NCBI GenBank assembly: GCA_029762755.1 | Contig: JARVGH010000002.1 | Location: 62,001-126,000 of the forward strand | Direction: 5' to 3' | Source: Candidatus Bathyarchaeum tardum | GTDB taxonomy: Archaea; Thermoproteota; Bathyarchaeia; Bathyarchaeales; Bathyarchaeaceae | DNA: 64,000 bases | In this document: positions 1 through 7,038 of the stretch, in pieces | How the letters are laid out: every line of letters starts with the position of its first letter | Position numbering within the stretch: position 1 is the stretch's first letter | Program-made: the position numbers and the translations under genes | The notes under the pieces: generated by a model | What the model saw: the letters and a program-made list of their open reading frames with translations, nothing else | The model's database searches: none | What the model was told of the DNA's origin: nothing

Positions 1-169
1 CCCCGTGATGAAAATCAGCTGTAGAATTTTCTAGAACTTGTATGGTTGTTATCTGACCGTTTTCAATGTCTAAGAGAGTAAATGTTTTGGCTCTACCAAA
101 AACGTCTGAAACTGTGTCGTCTAAACCTTTTTTGTTGTTGGTTGCAACTGCCACTCTGATTTTTTCCAA
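1..169 (-). CDS. NifX/NifB C-terminal-like (dinitrogenase Fe-Mo cofactor family) protein, partial
   Basis: Partial gene whose 3' end lies beyond the window start. The visible N-terminus (EKIRVAVATN..., then VSDVFGRAKTFTLLDIENG) matches the fold shared by NifX, NifY and the NifB C-terminus, which in nitrogenase organisms carries Fe-Mo cofactor precursors. No nitrogenase genes are seen, so the ligand here is unknown, probably an Fe-S or metal cluster. The TTG at 169 is chosen because a strong ribosome site (GGGGGAGGTGA, 177-187) sits just before it; an in-frame ATG at 193 would swallow that site. It follows the DUF5320 gene by 51 nt and is probably co-transcribed with it. It is the third NifX-like gene here (others at 4688 and 5097). 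Confidence 0.85.
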   Translation of the reverse strand, partial: MEKIRVAVATNNKKGLDDTVSDVFGRAKTFTLLDIENGQITTIQVLENSTADFHHG

Positions 170-220
170 AAAAAATTCACCTCCCCCTGTCATTACAATA
201 TTTTTTGGTTTTTTGATTGG

Positions 221-601
221 TTATTTTTCCAGTTTGGCTTTCAGGTCTTCAATTCTGGCTTTGATGCCACCCATTTCTTGGTCAAGATCTGCTTTTTCTG
301 CTTCCAAATTTTGTTGGTAATTTTCTAAAGCTGCGATTTCTTGTTCGGGTGACTGTGGTTGCGGCATCGACTGATTTACTGGGACTGAAACTGGTTGAAC
401 TACTGGTGCGGGGTATACGAATCGACCTCTACCGAAGCCTCGTCGCCATCCTCTACCATATCCTCGTCCTCTGCCCAATCCTCTTCCGTATCCACCTGCT
501 GGATTCGCATATCCTGGTAAAGAATATCCTGCACAGTATCCTGCGCCTCTTCCAGTCATGGGTCCTGCACCTTCTGGTCCTGTTCTATCTCCTCTTGGCA
601 T
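221..601 (-). CDS. DUF5320 family Gly/Arg-rich protein with coiled-coil tail
   Basis: 126 residues. The N-terminus (MPRGDRTGPEGAGPMTGRGAG) and the following Gly-Tyr-Arg-rich stretch to about residue 60 are typical of DUF5320. A Pro/Gln/Val linker follows, then a charged coiled coil (about residues 85-126, EQEIAALENY to KAKLEK). The function of the family is unknown; it often neighbours NifX-like and Mrp-like proteins, as here. The ribosome site GAGGTG precedes the ATG at 601. A 14-bp palindrome lies about 17 nt upstream of the start, so expression is probably controlled by a repressor binding there. It is divergent from the DUF134 gene. Confidence 0.85.
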   Translation of the reverse strand: MPRGDRTGPEGAGPMTGRGAGYCAGYSLPGYANPAGGYGRGLGRGRGYGRGWRRGFGRGRFVYPAPVVQPVSVPVNQSMPQPQSPEQEIAALENYQQNLEAEKADLDQEMGGIKARIEDLKAKLEK

Positions 602-617
602 TTTTTCACCTCTATTT

Positions 618-631
618 TGTGCATATGCACA
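618..631. promoter_or_regulatory. 14-bp palindromic operator plus half site between divergent DUF5320 and DUF134 genes
   Basis: TGTGCATATGCACA is a perfect palindrome just upstream of the DUF5320 ribosome site. A matching half site TGCACA lies at 651-656, followed by a TATA-like box TATATAAG at 661-668. That box is about 25 bp before the DUF134 start at 690, implying a nearly leaderless transcript. The position suits an operator for the adjacent DUF134 DNA-binding protein; the binder is inferred. Confidence 0.6.
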
Positions 632-689
632 TTTTATAATTATTTGTTAATGCACAAAAATATATAAGTGTTCCGTAACATCATAACTA

Positions 690-1007
690 ATGATAACAAT
701 GTCATACGGACGACGACATAGACGAGGGCGACGAGGAAGACTCCCCAAACCAGTAACCATACCTAATCCAACAAAAGTACGAAACTTCATTCCCCACCCA
801 ATAACAACTGGAACCACAATCACAATCGAACCAGCAGAATTAGAAGCCATGCGCCTAGTAGACCTTGAAGATTTATCCCAAGAAGAAGCAGGCGACAAAA
901 TGGGCGTTTCTCGTGGCACAATTTGGCGGCTAGTTAAAAATGCACGAAAAAAAGTAGCTCAGGCCTTAACAGAAGGAAGACCTTTAGCAGTAACAAATAA
1001 TTTGTAA
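690..1007 (+). CDS. DUF134 family helix-turn-helix DNA-binding protein
   Basis: 105 residues. A basic N-terminus (GRRHRRGRRGR) leads into the conserved IEPAELEAMRLVDLEDLSQEEA segment and a helix-turn-helix (about residues 64-92, EEAGDKMGVSRGTIWRLVKNARKKV) typical of DUF134. Members are predicted DNA-binding regulators often linked to NifX-like and DUF5320 genes. An alternative ATG at 699 is equally possible because the transcript appears leaderless. It is divergent from DUF5320 with a shared palindromic operator, so autoregulation plus control of the neighbour is the simplest model (inference). Confidence 0.85.
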   Translation: MITMSYGRRHRRGRRGRLPKPVTIPNPTKVRNFIPHPITTGTTITIEPAELEAMRLVDLEDLSQEEAGDKMGVSRGTIWRLVKNARKKVAQALTEGRPLAVTNNL

Positions 1008-1029
1008 AAGAAAAAACCTTCATTCTGAA

Positions 1030-2865
1030 TTATGGTGGTCCATAAAGCAGAACTGAATCGATTTCCCAGCTGTCTTGAATTGGGTCGATAGTTTCTATGG
1101 ATCCCAAAAATCGCAATGTAACTATGTTTTGTGTTATGGTTCGTGTCATGTTGTTCCATTGATTTTGCATTAGGTTGCTGGATAATAGTTCCCATGTTCC
1201 TTCGTTCCAAATGTAAACCTCAAGTGGTTCTGCAGTTGTTGAACCCATGTAAATACAAATTTGTTCATAATTGTTGCTAATATCGACATCCGTGAATTGG
1301 ACTTCTATGTCTATTTCATAATTTATTTCTGTTGAACTGCAATTTGTTATTATACAATCAATATTCCAGCTAGATTGTGTTGCGTCATTTGGTTTGTCTT
1401 CATCTCGAATGTTAATAGTGTATGTTGGTCCATTCATGAGTAATGTAGTGAAATTATTCCAACCATCAGAACTTAATACCCCTAGACTCTGCCAAGTTTC
1501 TCCATTCCATTCGTAAGCTACCAGATTTTCTTCATCTTGACTGGCTGTTTCAACATAAATGCAAACCTGTTTTGTGGTTTCATCGTAATCAACATTTGTC
1601 CACTGATATTCAAAATCCAACTTGTAATCATCAAGAACTGTTTCAGGATAAATTACAATAGTTGTTGCTGTCCAGTATGATTTTTTTATCTTAAAATCGT
1701 GCGGATCATCAAAATCTGCAGTAAATTCGCGAGTAGCTGCTCCAATTGCACATGCTGTCCCCTTTTTTGAAGAGCTGTATGTTTCTCGATTGTCTTGGTA
1801 TTCACTAGGATAATCTGTTGCTATGTTGCCTTTGTCAGACCCAAAAAATGTGAACCATAAATATGGATTATAACCACCTGATGGAGTAAGTCCATTTGAA
1901 TCAGGGTCATTGCTGTTACCACTTGCTTCTGGAGATGCTTCTGGAGGCGTGATGTAGGGATCATTGGCATTTTGTATTGCATATGAAATATGTGTTGATT
2001 CTCTATACCCGCTAGTTTGAATTGTTACTGTTTTGCTATTTTCGTCACCTGTAGCTTTTTTCCAGGCTATAGACATCGTGGGGCCAGACCTCCCTGCATC
2101 TTCTTCATAGATAACAATCCAGTCTTTGCCTTCATTTTCCCAAGTTATTTTTTCCGGGCCATCACACACAAAAACAACCAGCAAAGTGTCTCCAACTTCT
2201 ATTTTGTCTGGAAGCCTTACTTTATGACTTGTGGTACTACTAGATTCAACAGAATGCGTTTTGGAACGAATATTTGGATATCCATTACTGCCACCGCCCA
2301 AGTTTTCTTCGTGAAGCGTCATGTAATTACCATCTGGGCTAATATCTTGAGCGTTCACAAAATCTATTTGTGTCCCAAAATTTACGTTTCCAACATCGGG
2401 GTATTGTACAATGCTTGTTAATCCCGTCCCAAAATCCGTTTCTGTAATTGTATTAAAAACATTGTTAGGTTCCCCTTGTTGATTGGCAAAATTACTATGG
2501 GTTCCTTTATCTGGTGACTCATCTACGTCTGAAATTGCATTAACATAATGAATTGAAGCTATATTTTTGGTTTCTAAGTTAGGTTGCAAAACTGAAACAA
2601 TTTTTATTGGAGTAAGCCTTTTGGTCGTGAATTTAAACTCATATTTTTCTAATTCAGTGAAATCTTGGTTTACACGAATAGTAGTGCTTCTGCCTGGGTT
2701 GATTTTTAAGTTTCCATCAATAATTTCATAATCTTTTGATACTTCTCCGTTTATTTGTAATGAACTCAATGTAGCGCCTTGAGTTCCAATGTTTTTGATT
2801 GTTAAATCAGCATGTGAAATAGCCGGGCTTATTGCTTTCTTGTTCTTGATAATTCTGAATATCAT
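1030..2865 (-). CDS. Pilin-like N-terminus fused to large surface beta-rich protein; hydrophobic segment missing
   Basis: 611 residues, not recognised as a characterised family. The start (MIFRIIKNKKAISPAI) looks like the KKAISPVI signal of archaeal type IV pilin-like proteins. The following residues, SHADLTIKNIGTQGATL, resemble what normally comes after the hydrophobic helix; that helix is absent. The C-terminal 230 residues hold two similar units (about 400-500 and 505-611) sharing the patterns VCIYVETA / ICIYMGST, WNGETWQSL / WNEGTWELL, GWNNFTT / QWNNMTR and SSWNIDC / DSWEIDS. These are probably surface adhesive modules. The gene is monocistronic with its own AT-rich upstream region and lies downstream of the MinD operon. 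It could be a decayed or non-secreted derivative, or have an alternative export route. Confidence 0.6.
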   Translation of the reverse strand: MIFRIIKNKKAISPAISHADLTIKNIGTQGATLSSLQINGEVSKDYEIIDGNLKINPGRSTTIRVNQDFTELEKYEFKFTTKRLTPIKIVSVLQPNLETKNIASIHYVNAISDVDESPDKGTHSNFANQQGEPNNVFNTITETDFGTGLTSIVQYPDVGNVNFGTQIDFVNAQDISPDGNYMTLHEENLGGGSNGYPNIRSKTHSVESSSTTSHKVRLPDKIEVGDTLLVVFVCDGPEKITWENEGKDWIVIYEEDAGRSGPTMSIAWKKATGDENSKTVTIQTSGYRESTHISYAIQNANDPYITPPEASPEASGNSNDPDSNGLTPSGGYNPYLWFTFFGSDKGNIATDYPSEYQDNRETYSSSKKGTACAIGAATREFTADFDDPHDFKIKKSYWTATTIVIYPETVLDDYKLDFEYQWTNVDYDETTKQVCIYVETASQDEENLVAYEWNGETWQSLGVLSSDGWNNFTTLLMNGPTYTINIRDEDKPNDATQSSWNIDCIITNCSSTEINYEIDIEVQFTDVDISNNYEQICIYMGSTTAEPLEVYIWNEGTWELLSSNLMQNQWNNMTRTITQNIVTLRFLGSIETIDPIQDSWEIDSVLLYGPP

Positions 2866-2951
2866 AGTGGGTGTCGATGAAACAATTTGAATTCTTAATA
2901 AAAAAACTTCTGAATTCGCAAAACTTATTTCAAATCTTTAATAAACCGTAT

Positions 2952-3815
2952 TTATTCTATGGACTGAGTTATATTTCTCCATATTTTTTTTATTGCATTT
3001 GAAACTTTGCTGTCGGGGGCATGTTCAATTACTGGTTTTCCTGCAACCATTGCTTCGGTAAATATGGAATCAAAGGGTATCTTTCCCACTACATCTACTT
3101 TGTTCTTTTCACAAAATAGGATTATATTCAATGTGTTTTGTTCGTTTAAATCGTACTTATTTATACAAACCTGTGCAGATATCTTAAAATGGTTAAGCAA
3201 CTCAAGTGCTCGTATCATGTCATGAATTCCTGATAACGTTGGCTCTACTACTATTATACCTAGGTCCACTCCACCTACTGATGCAATTACTGGGCAACCA
3301 ATTCCCGGTGGACCGTCGTTTATGATTAAATCACAGTTTTCTTTTTCTGCAACTTTTTTTGCATTTTTTCTAACTAACGACACAAGTTTGCCAGAGTTTT
3401 CTTCCCCTGGATTTAGCAACGCATGGGACATCAAACCGTATTCAGTCTTTGAAATGAAAGCTTGTCCTGAAACTCGTTTTTCCAGTTTTATTGCAGCTAA
3501 TGGGCAAACGTAAACACATACTCCGCAACCTTCGCACAAAATTGGGTCAATTCCTTGTTGGGTTATGGCTCCAAAGCGGCAGTGTTCTTCACATTTTCTG
3601 CATTGTACACAAGTATCAGAATCTATTACTGCGACTCTGGACGCTTTGAACTCTTGTGTCTCCAAAACTGCAGGATTTAGCAACATGTGAAGATCAGGAG
3701 CATCAACATCACAGTCAGTTATTACAGCATTTTTTGCCAAAACAGCAAGAGACGCAGTTACACTAGTTTTTCCTGTTCCACCTTTTCCGCTAAGTATTGT
3801 AATTTCTCTGGTCAT
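2952..3815 (-). CDS. MinD-superfamily P-loop ATPase with inserted 2x[4Fe-4S] ferredoxin domain (second copy)
   Basis: 287 residues from the ATG at 3815, which overlaps the upstream stop as ATGA and is preceded by AAAGGTG; an upstream in-frame start at 3866 would lie inside the preceding gene. A deviant Walker A (SGKGGTGKTS, residues 9-18) is followed by a dicluster ferredoxin insert (Cys 69, 72, 75, 79 and 94, 97, 100, 104) and the rest of the MinD fold (INDGPPG). Such ATPases occur in archaea and anaerobic bacteria beside NifX-like genes and are thought to act in Fe-S or metal-centre assembly or electron delivery; the target is unknown. It is the last gene of the mrp-nifX-nifX-minD-minD operon and is translationally coupled to its paralogue. 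Confidence 0.88.
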   Translation of the reverse strand: MTREITILSGKGGTGKTSVTASLAVLAKNAVITDCDVDAPDLHMLLNPAVLETQEFKASRVAVIDSDTCVQCRKCEEHCRFGAITQQGIDPILCEGCGVCVYVCPLAAIKLEKRVSGQAFISKTEYGLMSHALLNPGEENSGKLVSLVRKNAKKVAEKENCDLIINDGPPGIGCPVIASVGGVDLGIIVVEPTLSGIHDMIRALELLNHFKISAQVCINKYDLNEQNTLNIILFCEKNKVDVVGKIPFDSIFTEAMVAGKPVIEHAPDSKVSNAIKKIWRNITQSIE

Positions 3816-4687
3816 TTTTGGCACCTTTGTATTGTTTTTTGCATTTCCTGAAACTTGTTTTTCCACTCTGGCATGTCTGTTACAAATGGAACTCCACGAG
3901 AATACAGCTCTGCAATTTTTTTACTAAACGGAATCTCCATCAGAATGGGTATGTTTTCTTGTTTACAGTAATCGTAAACTTTTTTGTCACCTACTTCTGC
4001 ACGATTAATTATAACCCCCATGGGCACTCCAAGATTTTTCAAAACTTGAACAGTTATCTTCAAATCATGCAAACCAAAGGGGGTGGGTTCAGTAACAAGA
4101 ATGCAATAATCTGTTTTATGAACCGAAGAAACCAACGAACAGGCAGTTCCAGGAGGGGCATCAATTACCACGTTTTTACTGGGGTTAATTTCTGCCTTAA
4201 CTGCCTTTATCAATGGAACAGCCATTGCCTCGCCAACATTGAGTTCACCATAAACTAGGTCAATGTTGTTAGAATTTCCCTTTTTTATGACGCCTATTTT
4301 CCTTTTTGTTTCAGTGATTGCGTCTTTGGAACAAACTAGCATGCATCCTCCACAGCTGTGGCACAATTCAGGGAAAACCAAAACGGTCTTTGGGGCTACA
4401 AACAGGGCGTTAAATTCACAAAATTTTGCACATTTTCCACAATAGACACATTTGTCCTCCGAAATTACGGGGACTAAACTGTGAACTGGTTTAGTTTGAG
4501 TTATTTTTGGATTTAATAAAATATGGGCGTTTGGTTCTTCAACGTCGCAATCAAGTAGTTGGACATTATCTAAGGAAAGAGCCAAATTTACGGCTACTGT
4601 TGTTTTTCCGGTTCCCCCTTTTCCGCTTGCAACCGTTATTATCAATCTATTTCTCTTCTTTTGATTGCTAACGTGATCTTTTTGCAC
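3812..4687 (-). CDS. MinD-superfamily P-loop ATPase with inserted 2x[4Fe-4S] ferredoxin domain (first copy)
   Basis: 291 residues. The Walker A is SGKGGTGKTT (21-30). Eight ferredoxin cysteines are at 80, 83, 86, 90 and 109, 112, 115, 119, with the switch II-like motif VVIDAPPGTACS further on. The start is GTG at 4687, directly after the upstream TAA, so ribosomes probably re-initiate. The tandem paralogues diverge in sequence, which suggests that they work as a heterodimer or on different targets (inference). Family knowledge points to nucleotide-driven Fe-S cluster transfer or a redox switch. Nothing in the sequence names the client protein. Confidence 0.88.
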   Translation of the reverse strand: MQKDHVSNQKKRNRLIITVASGKGGTGKTTVAVNLALSLDNVQLLDCDVEEPNAHILLNPKITQTKPVHSLVPVISEDKCVYCGKCAKFCEFNALFVAPKTVLVFPELCHSCGGCMLVCSKDAITETKRKIGVIKKGNSNNIDLVYGELNVGEAMAVPLIKAVKAEINPSKNVVIDAPPGTACSLVSSVHKTDYCILVTEPTPFGLHDLKITVQVLKNLGVPMGVIINRAEVGDKKVYDYCKQENIPILMEIPFSKKIAELYSRGVPFVTDMPEWKNKFQEMQKTIQRCQK

Positions 4688-5062
4688 TTAGTGGTTGTGG
4701 GACTGACTGCATCCTGTTGTTAATTCTTGAAGTTCATCGTTGTTGTAGGCTGTGACAACATCTTTTACTGTGTTTGCTTCCGTTCGTAAAACTGCAACGC
4801 CGCCTGCTTGGAACATCTGCAGTGCTTTTGAACCTAAACCATATGTAACTAGAGCTTTTGGTTTCAATTGCATTATTCTATCTGGTGGCAATCCTACTCC
4901 TCCAAAGTGTTCGCTAGTGTTTGCTATTGTTCCGTTACCGATTACTTTCCCGTTTTCATCTAAGTCAATTATTGCATAGAATGGAGCTCTGCCAAAGTGT
5001 TGAGAAAGCATAGAATCTAGACCATTTTCTTCTGAAACTGGAATGACTAATCTTGTATTCAT
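4688..5062 (-). CDS. NifX-like dinitrogenase Fe-Mo cofactor family protein
   Basis: 124 residues covering the whole small NifX-like fold: RLVIPVSEENGLDSMLSQHFGRAPFYAIIDLDENG, then the GGVGLPPDRIM and VTYGLGSKALQMFQAGGV segments. The C-terminus ends GCSQSHNH, a Cys/His-rich tail that could bind metal. It is the third gene of the operon, 34 nt after the other NifX-like gene, and its TAA abuts the GTG of the MinD-ferredoxin gene. Known homologues bind Fe-Mo cofactor precursors or Fe-S clusters. Without nif genes here the likely role is as a carrier of another cluster. Confidence 0.87.
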   Translation of the reverse strand: MNTRLVIPVSEENGLDSMLSQHFGRAPFYAIIDLDENGKVIGNGTIANTSEHFGGVGLPPDRIMQLKPKALVTYGLGSKALQMFQAGGVAVLRTEANTVKDVVTAYNNDELQELTTGCSQSHNH

Positions 5063-5096
5063 TTAACTTGCACCTCCATGTAACATTTTTCGAAAA

Positions 5097-5483
5097 TTAT
5101 TGCCCTTTGGATGCTCCTTTTCCCATTCCGAAATGTCCTCCAACAGTTGGATTGGATGTTTCTTCAAGTTCACCGTTTTTGTATTTTTCAACAGCTTCTT
5201 TGATATTGCCAGAAACTCCAGTTATAACCTTAATTCCTGTTGCAGACAAAACTTTGAAGGCGTTCGGTCCAACATTGCCTGTGATTACTACTTTTGCTCC
5301 ACTGTTTACTACTGTCTGAGCAGCTTGAATTCCCGCTCCGTGAGCAGCGTTTGTAGAATCATTCAAAACTACATTAAACTCCATGGTTTCAGAATTTACT
5401 ACCACAAAATATGGGCATCTGCCAAACCTTGAATCCACATTTGCATCCAAACTGTTTGAAGATGCTGAAACACAAATTTTCAT
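5097..5483 (-). CDS. NifX-like dinitrogenase Fe-Mo cofactor family protein
   Basis: 128 residues. It begins MKICVSASSNSLDANVDSRFGRCPYFVVV, where the DSRFGRCPYF block is the family hallmark, and continues with GAGIQAAQTVVNSGAKVVITGNVGPNAFKVL. The C-terminus is Gly-rich with GGHFGMGKGASKG. A ribosome site AAAGGAGA lies 12 nt before the ATG. It sits 18 nt after mrp. Mrp plus NifX-like pairs are common in anaerobic archaea and suggest a carrier working with the Mrp ATPase. Confidence 0.88.
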   Translation of the reverse strand: MKICVSASSNSLDANVDSRFGRCPYFVVVNSETMEFNVVLNDSTNAAHGAGIQAAQTVVNSGAKVVITGNVGPNAFKVLSATGIKVITGVSGNIKEAVEKYKNGELEETSNPTVGGHFGMGKGASKGQ

Positions 5484-5501
5484 TAGGTTCTTTTTCTCCT
5501 T

Positions 5502-6335
5502 TCATTCTGTTTTTTTGTTTTTTAAGAAATCTTCAATTTTTTTCACAATTTCTTTGAATGCCTTAGTTGCAGGCGAATCGGGGTACTTTTTCAAGAATGT
5601 TGTTCCCTTGTCTGCTTCTTCACAGATTTTGGGGTCCATTGGAATTTGTCCCAGAAAAGGCACCTTTAATTCTTCAGCTATTCGTTTTCCTGCCCCTGAA
5701 CCCAGAATGTTAACAGATTCGCCACATTTAGGGCAAACAAATCCACTCATGTTTTCTACAATGCCGATGACAGGAATTTTCATCTGTCTTGAAAAAATAA
5801 CAGCTTTTTTAACTACGTCTTCAGAAACTTGCGAGGGAATAGTAACAATTATTGTTCCATCCATTTCTGGAATGAGTTGCATTGTGCTAAGGGGTTCATC
5901 TCCAGTTCCCGGTGGTGCATCGATAAACAGAAAATCCAGCTCGCCCCAAATAAAATCTGATAAAAACTGCTTGATTGCTTGCATCTTTAATGGACCACGC
6001 CATACAATTGGGGTTTCTTGGTTTGTTACCAAAAAATCCATGGATACTACCTTGATTCCTTCAGAGTTGGTTACTGGATACGCTCCATTGGGTGTAATTT
6101 GAAGTTTTTCTCCTTTTACACCCAGAAGTTTGGGGATGCATGGTCCGTGGATATCTACATCTAGCATTCCAACGCGGTTTCGGTGTCCGTTTATTGCGAA
6201 TGCAATTGCCAAATTTGCTGATACTGTGCTTTTGCCCACTCCGCCTTTTCCGCTAATTATTGCAATTTTGTGCTTGATTTTACTCATGTTCTTTTTCAGA
6301 TTTTGGTCCTTTTGTACTGCAGCTTGATTTTCCAT
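5502..6335 (-). CDS. Mrp/NBP35 (ApbC) family iron-sulfur carrier ATPase
   Basis: 277 residues. It has Walker A GKGGVGKST (29-37), the LDVDIHGPCIPKLLG block, DAPPGTGDEPLS, and the FVCPKCGES motif near residue 205, whose CxxC bridges an Fe-S cluster in the dimer. The family loads [4Fe-4S] clusters onto apoproteins in the cytosol. First gene of a five-gene operon with two NifX-like and two MinD-ferredoxin genes. It is divergent from an Lrp regulator with a palindrome in the shared upstream region, so that regulator may control the operon (inference). Confidence 0.93.
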   Translation of the reverse strand: MENQAAVQKDQNLKKNMSKIKHKIAIISGKGGVGKSTVSANLAIAFAINGHRNRVGMLDVDIHGPCIPKLLGVKGEKLQITPNGAYPVTNSEGIKVVSMDFLVTNQETPIVWRGPLKMQAIKQFLSDFIWGELDFLFIDAPPGTGDEPLSTMQLIPEMDGTIIVTIPSQVSEDVVKKAVIFSRQMKIPVIGIVENMSGFVCPKCGESVNILGSGAGKRIAEELKVPFLGQIPMDPKICEEADKGTTFLKKYPDSPATKAFKEIVKKIEDFLKNKKTE

Positions 6336-6387
6336 TTTTTATCACTAAATTAATAATCCTTGTTATGTTTGTTTACAAATCAAAACA

Positions 6388-6412
6388 TTTAATAAACGTT
6401 TCGTTTAGTAAA
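6388..6412. promoter_or_regulatory. Interrupted palindrome between mrp and lrp genes (putative Lrp operator)
   Basis: TAAACG-TTT-CGTTTA (6393-6407) extends by TTTA/TAAA on both sides with one mismatched pair, giving a 25-bp dyad. It lies 18 bp before the Lrp start and 53 bp before the mrp start. The position suits dual control of both promoters by the Lrp protein. Confidence 0.55.
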
Positions 6413-6429
6413 ATAACTGCTGATTTAAC

Positions 6430-7011
6430 ATGGACGCCATTGACTGGAAACTAATAATGCAACTTCAATCTGATGGTAGGAAAACATTCAAAGATTTAGG
6501 TGAAGCCATCGGTTTTACTAGTTTAGGAGCAAAAAAAAGAGTTGATAAATTGCTTGGTAACGGCATAATTGACATTTCAGCTATGGTAAACACCGATAAA
6601 CTTGACCTGCGTTTAGCACTGATCTTGTTGGAGATTGAAAATGCAGAAGCAATGCGAAAAATAATTGACCGTTATAGCAAATGTCCTAGGATAATCAACT
6701 TTTTTACCACAATGGGAGGATTCAATTTAATTGCCTTGGTGATGGCAGAAGATCAAGCTACACTGGAAAGCGAGTGTGTTGAAAAATGTGCATTGCGCAG
6801 TGGCGAAGGAATCCGAAGATCAGAAATTTATCTTATTGGTGGAATTCATCATTATCCGTACATGCCTTTGAAGGCTGATGCACTGCGTGAAAGTGCAGAC
6901 ATTGCCCCTTGTGGAGTCAAATGTGATGGCTGTCAATCCTTTGAAGATAAAAAATGTGTAGGTTGCCCTGCATTAAGTTATTACAGGGGACCACTTAAAG
7001 AAGCTAAGTAG
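6430..7011 (+). CDS. Lrp/AsnC family regulator with C-terminal cysteine-rich tail
   Basis: 193 residues, longer than a usual 150-residue Lrp. The N-terminal winged helix (MDAIDWKLIMQLQSDGRKTF...) and the RAM-type ligand domain (about 60-150) are present. The extra tail has Cys 161, 165, 168, 176 and 179 (CGVKCDGC ... KKCVGCPA), suited to binding zinc or an Fe-S cluster. It lies divergent from the Mrp/NifX/MinD operon and next to feoAB, so a sensor of Fe-S or iron status is plausible (inference). Confidence 0.87.
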   Translation: MDAIDWKLIMQLQSDGRKTFKDLGEAIGFTSLGAKKRVDKLLGNGIIDISAMVNTDKLDLRLALILLEIENAEAMRKIIDRYSKCPRIINFFTTMGGFNLIALVMAEDQATLESECVEKCALRSGEGIRRSEIYLIGGIHHYPYMPLKADALRESADIAPCGVKCDGCQSFEDKKCVGCPALSYYRGPLKEAK

Positions 7012-7038
7012 TTGCTGGTATTTTGTTTAGTAGTCATG

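Noticed and set aside
2952-5483. Nitrogenase or nitrogen-fixation locus
   Set aside because: NifX-like proteins and MinD-ferredoxin ATPases are present, but no nifH, nifD, nifK, nifE, nifN or nifB radical-SAM part is seen.
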